Positions 27,209 to 33,633 of a stretch of 49,917 bases of DNA are shown piece by piece (the stretch's first letter is position 1; each line of letters starts with the position of its first letter). The notes under the pieces are model-generated. The model worked only from the letters and a program-made list of their open reading frames with translations, did not search any database and had not been told where the DNA came from. A program made the position numbers and the translations under genes. The stretch is from Bacilli bacterium (GTDB taxonomy: Bacteria; Bacillota_I; Bacilli_A; RFN20; CAG-826): contig JAKSHZ010000011.1 in assembly GCA_024399115.1 (NCBI GenBank), positions 1 through 49,917 of the forward strand. The letters are read 5' to 3'.

Positions 27209-27607
27209 CTACTTCATTTTTTGTTCCTCTATATACTTTGATATAGTCTGCTCACTTATATGTCCTATGGTCTCAACATAATAACTTCTCGTCCACATAC
27301 TTGGCAACTTGGATTTCAGCAAGGGAAACTCTTCTCTCAACTTGAAACTCGTATAACATTTCAGTTGGGATACTATGTGTGCTATACTGTCACTTGGAGT
27401 AGCCTTCAAGAATATGTGAATATGGTCTGGCATAACCTCCATATTCTCTATTTCCCATCCATTCTCTGCTGATTTCTCCAACAATAGTTCTTTGCAACGT
27501 TCGTCTATTCCGTTAACAAGAACCTTCCTTCGGTATTTCGGACACCAAATGATGTGATAACCTATGTTGTACACACATCCCTCATTCGTCTTCCATCTTT
27601 TGTTCAT
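27209..27607 (-). CDS. tnpA: TnpA, Y1 HUH transposase of IS200/IS605 family
   Basis: 132 residues, typical for IS200-type TnpA. The HUH metal motif is HIH (His62, His64 in MPDHIHIFLKA) and the nucleophilic tyrosine is Tyr125 (SEQTISKYIEEQ). These enzymes cut and join single-stranded DNA at hairpin ends during replication or transfer. I chose ATG at 27607 over the upstream start at 27634 because a -7 box TATTTTTG on the minus strand (27632-27639) would place the transcription start downstream of 27634. It appears intact and could also mobilise the tnpB-only element. Confidence 0.9.
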   Translation of the reverse strand: MNKRWKTNEGCVYNIGYHIIWCPKYRRKVLVNGIDERCKELLLEKSAENGWEIENMEVMPDHIHIFLKATPSDSIAHIVSQLKCYTSFKLREEFPLLKSKLPSMWTRSYYVETIGHISEQTISKYIEEQKMK

Positions 27608-27703
27608 ATAGAAAATATTAGAATTATGGAACAAAAATAAGAAAAATATTTGGATATTTTAAGTAAAAGTGTTAATTTGGTGCCACAAAACTATTTATAG
27701 TAT

Positions 27704-28831
27704 ATGTTGAGAGCGATAAAATATGAGATTAGACCTACAAAGGTTCAAGCACAAGCAATACGCAAGGCTTGTGGTTGCTCTCGATTTGTCTACAACAAGG
27801 CACTCGCCCTCAAAATAGAAAGGTATCAGCAAGATAAGGTTAACCTTAGTCAGTACGATTTGGATAAACTACTGACTTCTTGGAAGAAGGAACACGCTTT
27901 TCTTTCCGATTGTCCGTCACAAGCACTGCAACAAAAGATACACGATATGTGCGGTGCTTTCGGTAAAATGAAGAATGGTGCGAAGTTTCCAAAATTCAAA
28001 AGAAAAGGTCGTTGCAAAGAGTCGTTTAGAGTTCCTACTTCGCTGAACATCAACTACGATGATTGGACTTGTAAGATTGCCAAAATCGGCAAGGTCAAAA
28101 TTCTTAAAGGACACAACAAACAAGTCAGCAACGTACACTCGTACACGGTAGAGTTCAAACCTTCGTTGGATAGATATTTCGTATCTGTCTTGTACGAAGA
28201 TAACTCGTTAACAAACAAAAGAATACCAAACATGGATACCCACTGCGGAATTGATGTAGGCATAAAGACTTTCGCCACTTTGAGTGATGGAAAGGTGTTT
28301 GAAAACCAAAAGCACCTCAAATCAAACTTGAAGAAGTTGAGAGTTCTGCAAAGGTCTGCATCAAGGAAGTATAAGAAAGGAGTAAAAACAGAAGAACAAT
28401 CAAGTAATTGGAAGAAAGTCCAAAGGAAGATTGCGAAACTTCACTTCCACATAGCGAACCAACGTCAAGACTACAACCACAAGGTCAGCAAGTACCTTTC
28501 TGAAAACTATTATCTTGTGAGTGTTGAGGACTTGGCTGTTAAGAATATGGTTAAGAACCATAGATTAGCACAAGCGGTGAGCGATGTTGCTTGGAGCAGT
28601 TTCTTGTCTATGCTGAAATACAAGTGTCAAGCATACCAAGAGGTTGATAGGTTCTTCGCAAGTAGCCAAACTTGTGGGTATTGTGGGTATAAGAATCTAA
28701 AAGTAAAGGATTTATCAGTTAGGTCTTGGGTGTGTCCGCAGTGCGGGGTAAAGCACGATAGAGACCTAAACGCAAGTAAAAATATAGATAGGGAAGGACT
28801 ATCCCTATGGAGACGTAAAGTAAGTCAATAG
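27704..28831 (+). CDS. tnpB: TnpB RNA-guided endonuclease of IS605-type element
   Basis: 375 residues with all TnpB residues in place: RuvC Asp184 (GIDVG), Glu275 (SVEDLAV), Asp354 (HDRDLNASKN), and a CxxC...CxxC zinc finger. The first half (to about residue 162) shares only moderate similarity with the TnpB at 7732. From 28191 to the stop the two genes are almost identical in DNA, with one clear difference (Met replacing Lys before DTHCGID). The conserved stretch continues into the right-end hairpin. Recombination or gene conversion joined a different recognition half to a shared nuclease and RNA half. Confidence 0.92.
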   Translation: MLRAIKYEIRPTKVQAQAIRKACGCSRFVYNKALALKIERYQQDKVNLSQYDLDKLLTSWKKEHAFLSDCPSQALQQKIHDMCGAFGKMKNGAKFPKFKRKGRCKESFRVPTSLNINYDDWTCKIAKIGKVKILKGHNKQVSNVHSYTVEFKPSLDRYFVSVLYEDNSLTNKRIPNMDTHCGIDVGIKTFATLSDGKVFENQKHLKSNLKKLRVLQRSASRKYKKGVKTEEQSSNWKKVQRKIAKLHFHIANQRQDYNHKVSKYLSENYYLVSVEDLAVKNMVKNHRLAQAVSDVAWSSFLSMLKYKCQAYQEVDRFFASSQTCGYCGYKNLKVKDLSVRSWVCPQCGVKHDRDLNASKNIDREGLSLWRRKVSQ

Positions 28832-28880
28832 GCATGCTTGTCCCAAGAACCCCACTGCCTTTAGGCGTGGGAGTAGTCAG
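28655..28880 (+). ncRNA. probable omegaRNA (right-end guide RNA) for the second TnpB
   Basis: It corresponds to 8700-8927 and is nearly identical to it. The right-end hairpin is better paired here. The guide would begin at about 28881. The 5' end is uncertain and no expression evidence exists. Confidence 0.4.
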
Positions 28881-28906
28881 CACCCAAGCATTAAGCAAAA
28901 TAGGAA

Positions 28907-30490
28907 ATGGATTACACCAATATATCACTCAACGAGTTGAACCAACGCATCGACATGGTTGAAATGGCCGTGGCCCTAGGCTATCAGGAAGATAAAAGCA
29001 AGTCATGGAGAGGTGGCCGATGTTTCGTCTTCGGTTCGAAAGACAGCCACACCGACCGCATCTTCATACAACCGTCAAAGACACAAATCGGCATGCAGCA
29101 TTTCTCATCAACAGAATTCGACACAGGGGGTAATGGCTCCGCCATGCTGGTAAAGCATGCCTTGCAGAACAACCTTATTCCAGATCCACTTATTTCGTCA
29201 AATGATCCCCGCTCATTCGACATCAATCGAAAAGTAGCAAAGATTATGTGTAATCACCTCTCCATACCCGATGAAGACAGGAAACAGATGTATTCGTCCG
29301 CACCGGTACTGAAAAAAGGGGAACCTTTTGACGAAGAACTTGCCAAAAGGATAATGGCACCTGGCATATATACCCAGAATTTCATTAAGCGGGGAATCAA
29401 CAAAGAAACATTCCTCTCTCCAACTTTTGCGGGAACATGGTACAACACCAATAAAGACGAAGACACAAGACGACACCAATCAGACCTCTGCTTCCCCTGC
29501 TATCGTGCCGATGGCAGTGTCGGAGGACTGAATTTTCGATACTACAGCCAATCAAGATCGCAGTTCTCTTCAGTCCTGATGACGAATAGCGAACATTCGA
29601 CCACATTGTGGCATTCCAACATCCCAGATAAGATAGACCGTATATTCATAGCCGAATCAGAATTCGACTGCATGGCTCACCACCAGCTCACCAAGCAGCC
29701 AAACACCTTGTATGTATCACATCAAGGCTTTCTCATACCTTCCCAAATTGACACATTCTTCAATTTGATGATAAGTAACAAAAACAAGCTGACCGACGAT
29801 TTCAAACTTCAACTTGGAGCGGACAACGATGTCCAGGGTTCCCGTTACGACATACAATTTATATTGGCTGCCGCCAACCTGAAAAAAGGATCAGAGAATG
29901 CCAAGTTAAAACTTGACCAATTCTCTGAATCGGGGAATATACACCTTCATATTGACGTCAGGACCGATTTATACGATAAGTTTAAAAATCTGACAAACGC
30001 CTATCTTAATAAGGACAACACGCCTAGCATCGAGGTGTCTTTCGACGACCAACGCCGTCATGTCTCTATTGTCCGACCAAATAGCGACCGCTTTGCTAAC
30101 ATTGCCGTTTGCGAGTTGCTGACTAACAGCGACCTGTTGGTCAGCAATATCAGACGCGAAAAATCAGTTGAAAAAGATTGGAACGACGATTTGAAAATGT
30201 TGAATAAAATCAACGCCACATTATGGAATGACAACCACTTCAACGATTTGGGATTGCCCAAAAGAATGGACTATCCTACATATCGGGCCTTATCCCAGGA
30301 CCATAATTTCCATTATTCCAACGGCAAGGATTTCCGCAAATTCCTTAGTACCATTGCTGAAAGGATCCCCGATGCTCCCGACCTCGTTGAAAAGAAAAAC
30401 CTTGAAGTCGAAGCTGCCCAACGCCAGGAAGAAAAATATCGCCAGGCACAAGCCGAGACCAAGGCCAGCAAACGAACAAGAGGAATGTAG
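28907..30490 (+). CDS. Toprim-domain primase-like protein
   Basis: 527 residues. The N-terminus resembles the start of DUF3991/Toprim primase-like proteins of mobile elements, with GGNGSAMLVKHAL near residue 75. The Toprim acidic residues are seen in IFIAESEFDCMAHHQL (from about 246) and GADNDVQGSRYD (Gly304, Asp306, Asp308). The C-terminus is a charged helix (EAAQRQEEKYRQAQAETKA). Such proteins may prime the complementary strand of transferred DNA in the recipient; that role is inferred. It begins 27 bp after the IS605 right end, so the IS separates it from the operon it probably belonged to. Confidence 0.75.
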   Translation: MDYTNISLNELNQRIDMVEMAVALGYQEDKSKSWRGGRCFVFGSKDSHTDRIFIQPSKTQIGMQHFSSTEFDTGGNGSAMLVKHALQNNLIPDPLISSNDPRSFDINRKVAKIMCNHLSIPDEDRKQMYSSAPVLKKGEPFDEELAKRIMAPGIYTQNFIKRGINKETFLSPTFAGTWYNTNKDEDTRRHQSDLCFPCYRADGSVGGLNFRYYSQSRSQFSSVLMTNSEHSTTLWHSNIPDKIDRIFIAESEFDCMAHHQLTKQPNTLYVSHQGFLIPSQIDTFFNLMISNKNKLTDDFKLQLGADNDVQGSRYDIQFILAAANLKKGSENAKLKLDQFSESGNIHLHIDVRTDLYDKFKNLTNAYLNKDNTPSIEVSFDDQRRHVSIVRPNSDRFANIAVCELLTNSDLLVSNIRREKSVEKDWNDDLKMLNKINATLWNDNHFNDLGLPKRMDYPTYRALSQDHNFHYSNGKDFRKFLSTIAERIPDAPDLVEKKNLEVEAAQRQEEKYRQAQAETKASKRTRGM

Positions 30491-30494
30491 AGAA

Positions 30495-30519
30495 ACCGGC
30501 TATCGCCGGTGTTCCTAAC
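30495..30519 (+). repeat. dispersed stem-loop repeat, copy 3
   Basis: ACCGGC-TATC-GCCGGT, then GTTCCTAAC, identical to 4873-4897. It starts 4 nt after the primase-like gene's stop codon. Confidence 0.75.
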
Positions 30520-30576
30520 TATTAACCAAACTATATCATTCCTTTTCGTATATCCTTTCTTATTAATAGTATCAGC

Positions 30577-30618
30577 AAAGGGGCAAGCCCGGTTCATAGA
30601 ACTGGGGTTGCCCTTTTG
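30577..30618 (+). terminator. intrinsic terminator in the 30491-30918 gap
   Basis: AAAGGGGCAAGCCC (30577-30590) pairs with GGGGTTGCCCTTTT (30604-30617), ending in a T-run. A second hairpin, ACGAGAA/TTCTCGT, lies at 30629-30658. The remaining 430-bp gap holds the stem-loop repeat, this terminator and promoter cassette copy 3; I see no gene in it. Confidence 0.7.
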
Positions 30619-30790
30619 CTTAATAAAAACGAGAACAGCTTTCACAAGCCATTCTCGTCAAAATTCAAGTTTATATTATGAGAATCCTTTTCTAATTCCG
30701 AAGAGGATTTTCAGTATAAATACAAATTTACAAAAATCTACAGTTTTTTAATTCTATCTTTCATCAGAACTCCTTCTGCGTATGGGGGAA

Positions 30791-30889
30791 AAGAGCGAGG
30801 GGAGGGGTCGGGCGTGTTTGTGTCTAACACTCTGTGTTTTAGTTTATTATACCATACTATATTGCTATCTTTGTATAAAAGAAAATAAC
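30791..30889 (+). repeat. promoter cassette, copy 3 (shorter, diverged)
   Basis: It shares AGCGAGGGGAGGGGT, the GTGTTTTAG box and the -7 TATCTTTG with following TATAAAAGAAAATAAC of the copies at 4051 and 6664, with the same 23-nt spacing between boxes. The terminator part is absent. It drives the small gene at 30919. Confidence 0.75.
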
Positions 30890-30918
30890 AGTTAATCAAT
30901 TCTAATTCAAGTTTTTAT

Positions 30919-31176
30919 ATGAGAAATTTCAGTGATTATTTGACTGCTTATGCAGTTCGTTACAATGGACAAGGTGATTTCTATGAACCTTGGTTGTTGG
31001 AAGGCAAAGAAGGTGTGTGGTTGAAGAAGATGACCGGTGTGGGTATCGGCACTTTTCACAAGATGGTTAAACCGATAACCGACTTTATCGGTTATTCGGA
31101 AGATGAATACAAGCATCTTACCCAGTTGGTGATTGAAAGATACAGACAACATCAGCTTCAACAAGTTTCCATTTGA
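30919..31176 (+). CDS. hypothetical small protein
   Basis: 85 residues, not recognised. It contains several aromatic residues, and no signal peptide or membrane segment is seen. The start ATG follows promoter cassette copy 3 by about 30 bp, the same layout as the genes at 4207 and 6833. It is followed by a GA-rich stretch (31198-31220) that faintly resembles the cassette and precedes the RadC-like gene. Confidence 0.65.
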   Translation: MRNFSDYLTAYAVRYNGQGDFYEPWLLEGKEGVWLKKMTGVGIGTFHKMVKPITDFIGYSEDEYKHLTQLVIERYRQHQLQQVSI

Positions 31177-31247
31177 TAATCAATCGGTGTAGTCTAAAGA
31201 CGAGGGCAGGGTAGAGGGTGTATTTGCTAACAATTAAATCAAGATTT

Positions 31248-31862
31248 ATGTTAGAAGTGATAGAAAGTGAACAATATAGAATGATGTCCAACTCGGATTT
31301 ATTGGCTGTTGTTTTGGGCAAAGACAAAAAAGAGGTGGAAAAAAGTGCAGATATGCTTTTTGAAACCAAACCACTTTATTGTTCAGCAGGAGAACTCGCA
31401 GAAAAGGCTGATATATCTTCTTACAATGCCAAAAAAGTATTGGCACTTGCAGAATTGATGAAACGTAATCCTGTGGCTAAAAAGAATGCAGTAATTGACA
31501 ATCCAAATAGCGTATTTGACTACGTAAAAGAGGATTTCCTAGGCTTAGACCATGAAGAATTATTCGTGATATTCCTTAATAATGCAAATCATGTTATTAA
31601 GAAGGTCCGATTTTCAGTAGGGTCTTACAACTCAACAGTTTTTGATGTACGCCAAATAATGCGTGTTGCTCTTGATGTGAAAGCAACAGCTATGATTATG
31701 GTGCATAATCATCCCAGTGGTTCTATACAACCAAGTAAGGAGGATGATAATATAACCTCAAAATTGATGGTTGCAGGGAAGTGTTTAGATATAGACCTTA
31801 TGGATCACCTAATTGTCAGTGATGGAAAGTTCTTTAGTTATAAATCAGAAAAGAAAATTTAA
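31248..31862 (+). CDS. RadC-like JAB/MPN domain protein
   Basis: 204 residues. The JAMM metal motif is complete: His153, His155 (HNHPSG), Ser163 and Asp166 (SxxD), with a probable upstream Glu near 104. It matches the RadC/DUF2466 family, found on many plasmids and ICEs, where the role is unresolved (proposed DNA repair or peptidase). The N-terminal 75 residues include a helix-hairpin-helix-like segment, as in RadC. I use ATG 31248 because the upstream part starts from a non-ATG codon and lacks family resemblance. It lies 7 nt before the next gene. Confidence 0.85.
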   Translation: MLEVIESEQYRMMSNSDLLAVVLGKDKKEVEKSADMLFETKPLYCSAGELAEKADISSYNAKKVLALAELMKRNPVAKKNAVIDNPNSVFDYVKEDFLGLDHEELFVIFLNNANHVIKKVRFSVGSYNSTVFDVRQIMRVALDVKATAMIMVHNHPSGSIQPSKEDDNITSKLMVAGKCLDIDLMDHLIVSDGKFFSYKSEKKI

Positions 31863-31869
31863 TACGATT

Positions 31870-32100
31870 ATGAAGGTTAGTTTTTTAGTTGAAGATGACC
31901 ACACTTTAGCGGTATTTGGTGGTCAATGGGCAGACACTCATAAGAACCAGGTTCTGTGTTTCTGTGAAGAAGAAGGGCATGTCGGGGCAACTCCCGATTA
32001 TCTCGCAAGTCTGAAGAAAGCGACTAAGTTCAAGGCAAAGCAACTTCTCAAAGTGCTAATTGATAATTATCATTATTCAGATTTGCAAGCTGAATTTTGA
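31870..32100 (+). CDS. hypothetical small protein
   Basis: 76 residues, starting MKVSFLVEDDHTLAVFGG; not recognised. It begins 7 nt after the RadC-like gene and probably shares its mRNA. It resembles small accessory proteins of Bacteroidales elements only in size and acidic N-terminus. An in-frame extension to 31813 would overlap the RadC-like gene and seems less likely. Confidence 0.65.
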   Translation: MKVSFLVEDDHTLAVFGGQWADTHKNQVLCFCEEEGHVGATPDYLASLKKATKFKAKQLLKVLIDNYHYSDLQAEF

Positions 32101-32127
32101 TTTCTAATCATTTTTATTATATTTTTG
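32096..32127 (+). promoter_or_regulatory. canonical Bacteroidetes promoter
   Basis: TTTG (32096-32099), 20 nt, then TATTTTTG (32120-32127): the full consensus with ideal spacing. It overlaps the end of the preceding gene and lies 13 nt before the ATG at 32141, so the leader would be very short. Confidence 0.8.
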
Positions 32128-32140
32128 CAAAAAAAAAATT

Positions 32141-32305
32141 ATGGAAGCAGACAAAAAATCATCTATGACGGCAACGGCTTCTAATGTAGTTGTCGTTACA
32201 AATCCTAAAGAAAAAGCGTTTTTCCTTAAACTTAGAGAAAGGAAAATGGAAAGTTTAAGAAAATTAGAAACTATTGGTATGTTGTTGAATAATGGAACAA
32301 AATAA
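32141..32305 (+). CDS. small basic helical protein, first gene of a two-gene module
   Basis: 54 residues (MEADKKSSMTATASN..., then a basic helix FFLKLRERKMESLRKLETIG). The next gene's ATG (32292) lies inside its last codons, a 14-nt overlap typical of translational coupling. It has its own strong promoter and the pair ends at a terminator, so this is a self-contained cassette. The small-plus-larger layout resembles toxin-antitoxin modules, without a recognised family. Confidence 0.65.
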   Translation: MEADKKSSMTATASNVVVVTNPKEKAFFLKLRERKMESLRKLETIGMLLNNGTK

Positions 32306-32768
32306 TTTTATTTTCAATGTTTCGTTAGAAGACACAAATCTTATTTTACAATTATCTTTATTAAATGATACGATAGAATATCCTGTTGATAAATGCAGAA
32401 TATTTGATGTGGTTCTTGCCAGAGTTGGACATGGTGGCACTAAAACTTTTCAATGTTTGTCTAGTATCGCTTTGAGACTTATTGAATTTTTAGAGAGTAA
32501 TCCCAATTCATTATTGTATTTCTATTGTGATGATAGAAATGAAGTGGATAGAAGAAACCATGATATTTCAATGCAGGAATATCGTCACCAGTTATTTAGT
32601 AAGATGTTTGTTTTCTTAAAAAGAAAAGTATCAAAGGGGATAACCGATGAACCTATTATTAGAGAAATTGACGGAAAAAAGATTTTCATTCATTTGATTT
32701 ATTTTGATGATATGAAATCCGTGGCTGACGAAATAAAAAACATCATTGTAGAACAGACTTCAAAATAG
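32292..32768 (+). CDS. hypothetical protein, possibly DUF6169-like
   Basis: 158 residues, Asn/Asp/Phe-rich. It contains LLYFYCDDRNEVDRRNHDIS and a C-terminal helix VADEIKNIIVEQ. This recalls Bacteroidetes proteins of the DUF6169 type, which often follow a small upstream gene, but I hold that only loosely. Its AT-rich codons differ from the 12-27 kb block. It is coupled to the preceding gene and is followed by a terminator. Confidence 0.65.
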   Translation: MEQNNFIFNVSLEDTNLILQLSLLNDTIEYPVDKCRIFDVVLARVGHGGTKTFQCLSSIALRLIEFLESNPNSLLYFYCDDRNEVDRRNHDISMQEYRHQLFSKMFVFLKRKVSKGITDEPIIREIDGKKIFIHLIYFDDMKSVADEIKNIIVEQTSK

Positions 32769-32770
32769 AA

Positions 32771-32798
32771 AAAGCAGAGATATATTCTCTGCTTTTTT
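32771..32798. terminator. intrinsic terminator between converging genes
   Basis: AAGCAGAGA pairs with TCTCTGCTT around a short AT-rich loop, with T-runs on one side and A-runs on the other. It can serve both the rightward module and the leftward gene ending at 32832. Confidence 0.85.
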
Positions 32799-32803
32799 GT
32801 GTG

Positions 32804-32827
32804 ACCGGCTATTGCCGGTGTTCCTAA
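32804..32827 (+). repeat. dispersed stem-loop repeat, copy 4
   Basis: ACCGGC-TATT-GCCGGT, then GTTCCTAA: the same as 4873 and 30495 except one loop base. It lies between converging genes. Confidence 0.75.
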
Positions 32828-32831
32828 ACTA

Positions 32832-33212
32832 CTAAATTTTAAGTTTATAAGCCAACACAAGTGAATCGTCAACATCCTGGCCTAAACAGTAGGACACAGT
32901 GTCATATTGCTTCATATCTGAAAGCTTGCTATAATCTATAGCAACCATATTTATCCCATCCAACACATCAAAATCGTTTTCGTAGGTATTAATACCATTT
33001 GCACTTTCAAGATATTTTTTAATCTTTGAATGGATTACTAATCTATCTTCAGCCGGCACTTCAGATATTTTTTTTATATCGTACATTGGTCCAAATGCAA
33101 AAGCAAAGTCATTTGATAATGATCTTGTAATAACGTTTACTTTTTGCTGTAATTCAGCTGTCCAGGCAGCTTCCATTTCTTCAATTTTCTCCATTTCTTC
33201 TAAAGTTAGCAT
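32832..33212 (-). CDS. hypothetical protein
   Basis: 126 residues starting MLTLEEMEKIEEMEAAWTAELQQK, an amphipathic acidic helix, followed by a mixed fold. The family is not recognised. It lies 6 nt downstream of the HU gene and is co-transcribed with it. It ends next to the bidirectional terminator. Confidence 0.7.
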   Translation of the reverse strand: MLTLEEMEKIEEMEAAWTAELQQKVNVITRSLSNDFAFAFGPMYDIKKISEVPAEDRLVIHSKIKKYLESANGINTYENDFDVLDGINMVAIDYSKLSDMKQYDTVSYCLGQDVDDSLVLAYKLKI

Positions 33213-33218
33213 TGTTAT

Positions 33219-33482
33219 TTAATCTAGGATGTTTTTTGAAGGTTTCCATTTTGCGATCTTTTTCTCAGGAAGAATAATTTTCTTTCCTGTTTGTGGATTT
33301 CGTCCTTCACGTTCGCGACGAACATCAACTGAGAAGGAACCAAAGCCAACAAGTTGAATAGTTCCACCTCTTTTCAATTCTGAGATAATTGAGTCCAAGA
33401 TTGCTTGTAAAGCCTTTTGGCTATCAATCTTCGACATTCCTGTTTTTGATGCCATAGCATCGATAAGTTCTTGTTTCGTCAT
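33219..33482 (-). CDS. HU family DNA-binding protein
   Basis: 87 residues of a complete HU/IHF-type protein. It has the N-terminal helices (MTKQELIDAMASKTGMSK), the strand VGFGSFSV, the DNA-binding arm with RNPQTGKK, and the C-terminal KWKPSK helix. HU proteins bend DNA and could assist relaxosome, recombination or replication complexes. It is transcribed leftward; a possible -7 box lies at 33586-33593. Its 5' region carries one copy of the 30-bp repeat shared with the traE upstream region. Confidence 0.92.
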   Translation of the reverse strand: MTKQELIDAMASKTGMSKIDSQKALQAILDSIISELKRGGTIQLVGFGSFSVDVRREREGRNPQTGKKIILPEKKIAKWKPSKNILD

Positions 33483-33531
33483 ATATGATATTATTTATTT
33501 TATTGTCTAACAGTCATTAAGCAAATTCTGA

Positions 33532-33561
33532 TTAACATAATCATAATTATATGACAATCAA
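33532..33561 (+). repeat. 30-bp repeat, left copy (inverted partner at 47619-47648)
   Basis: Thirty bases beginning TTAACATAATC and ending GACAATCAA occur here and, perfectly matched on the opposite strand, at 47619-47648. The core CATAATTATATG is nearly palindromic. This copy lies in the leader of the HU gene. The pair brackets topB to traE. Confidence 0.9.
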
Positions 33562-33585
33562 AGTGTTACATATTACAAATATACG

Positions 33586-33593
33586 ATAAAATC
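33586..33593 (-). promoter_or_regulatory. possible -7 box for the HU gene
   Basis: On the minus strand TATATTTG matches TAnnTTTG. No TTTG -33 was found at the usual distance. If used, the HU leader is about 100 nt and contains the 30-bp repeat. Confidence 0.4.
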
Positions 33594-33633
33594 GTGATTT
33601 TTTATAATAATTAACCATTTAATCATTAGAAAT

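Larger units (their letters stand above)
27180..28880. mobile_element. IS605-type element with tnpA and tnpB
   Basis: Divergent tnpA (minus) and tnpB (plus) are followed by a right-end hairpin, CCCACTGCCT with AGGCGTGGG (28851-28871), and AGTAGTCAG to 28880. The right end matches the element at 7635-8927. The left tip could not be fixed; it lies between 27006 and 27208. The structured element at 27066-27156 may belong to it. Confidence 0.7.

Noticed and set aside
30509..30751. 80-codon frame in the 30491-30918 gap
   Set aside because: It lacks an ATG start, runs through the terminator hairpin and has no gene-like composition.
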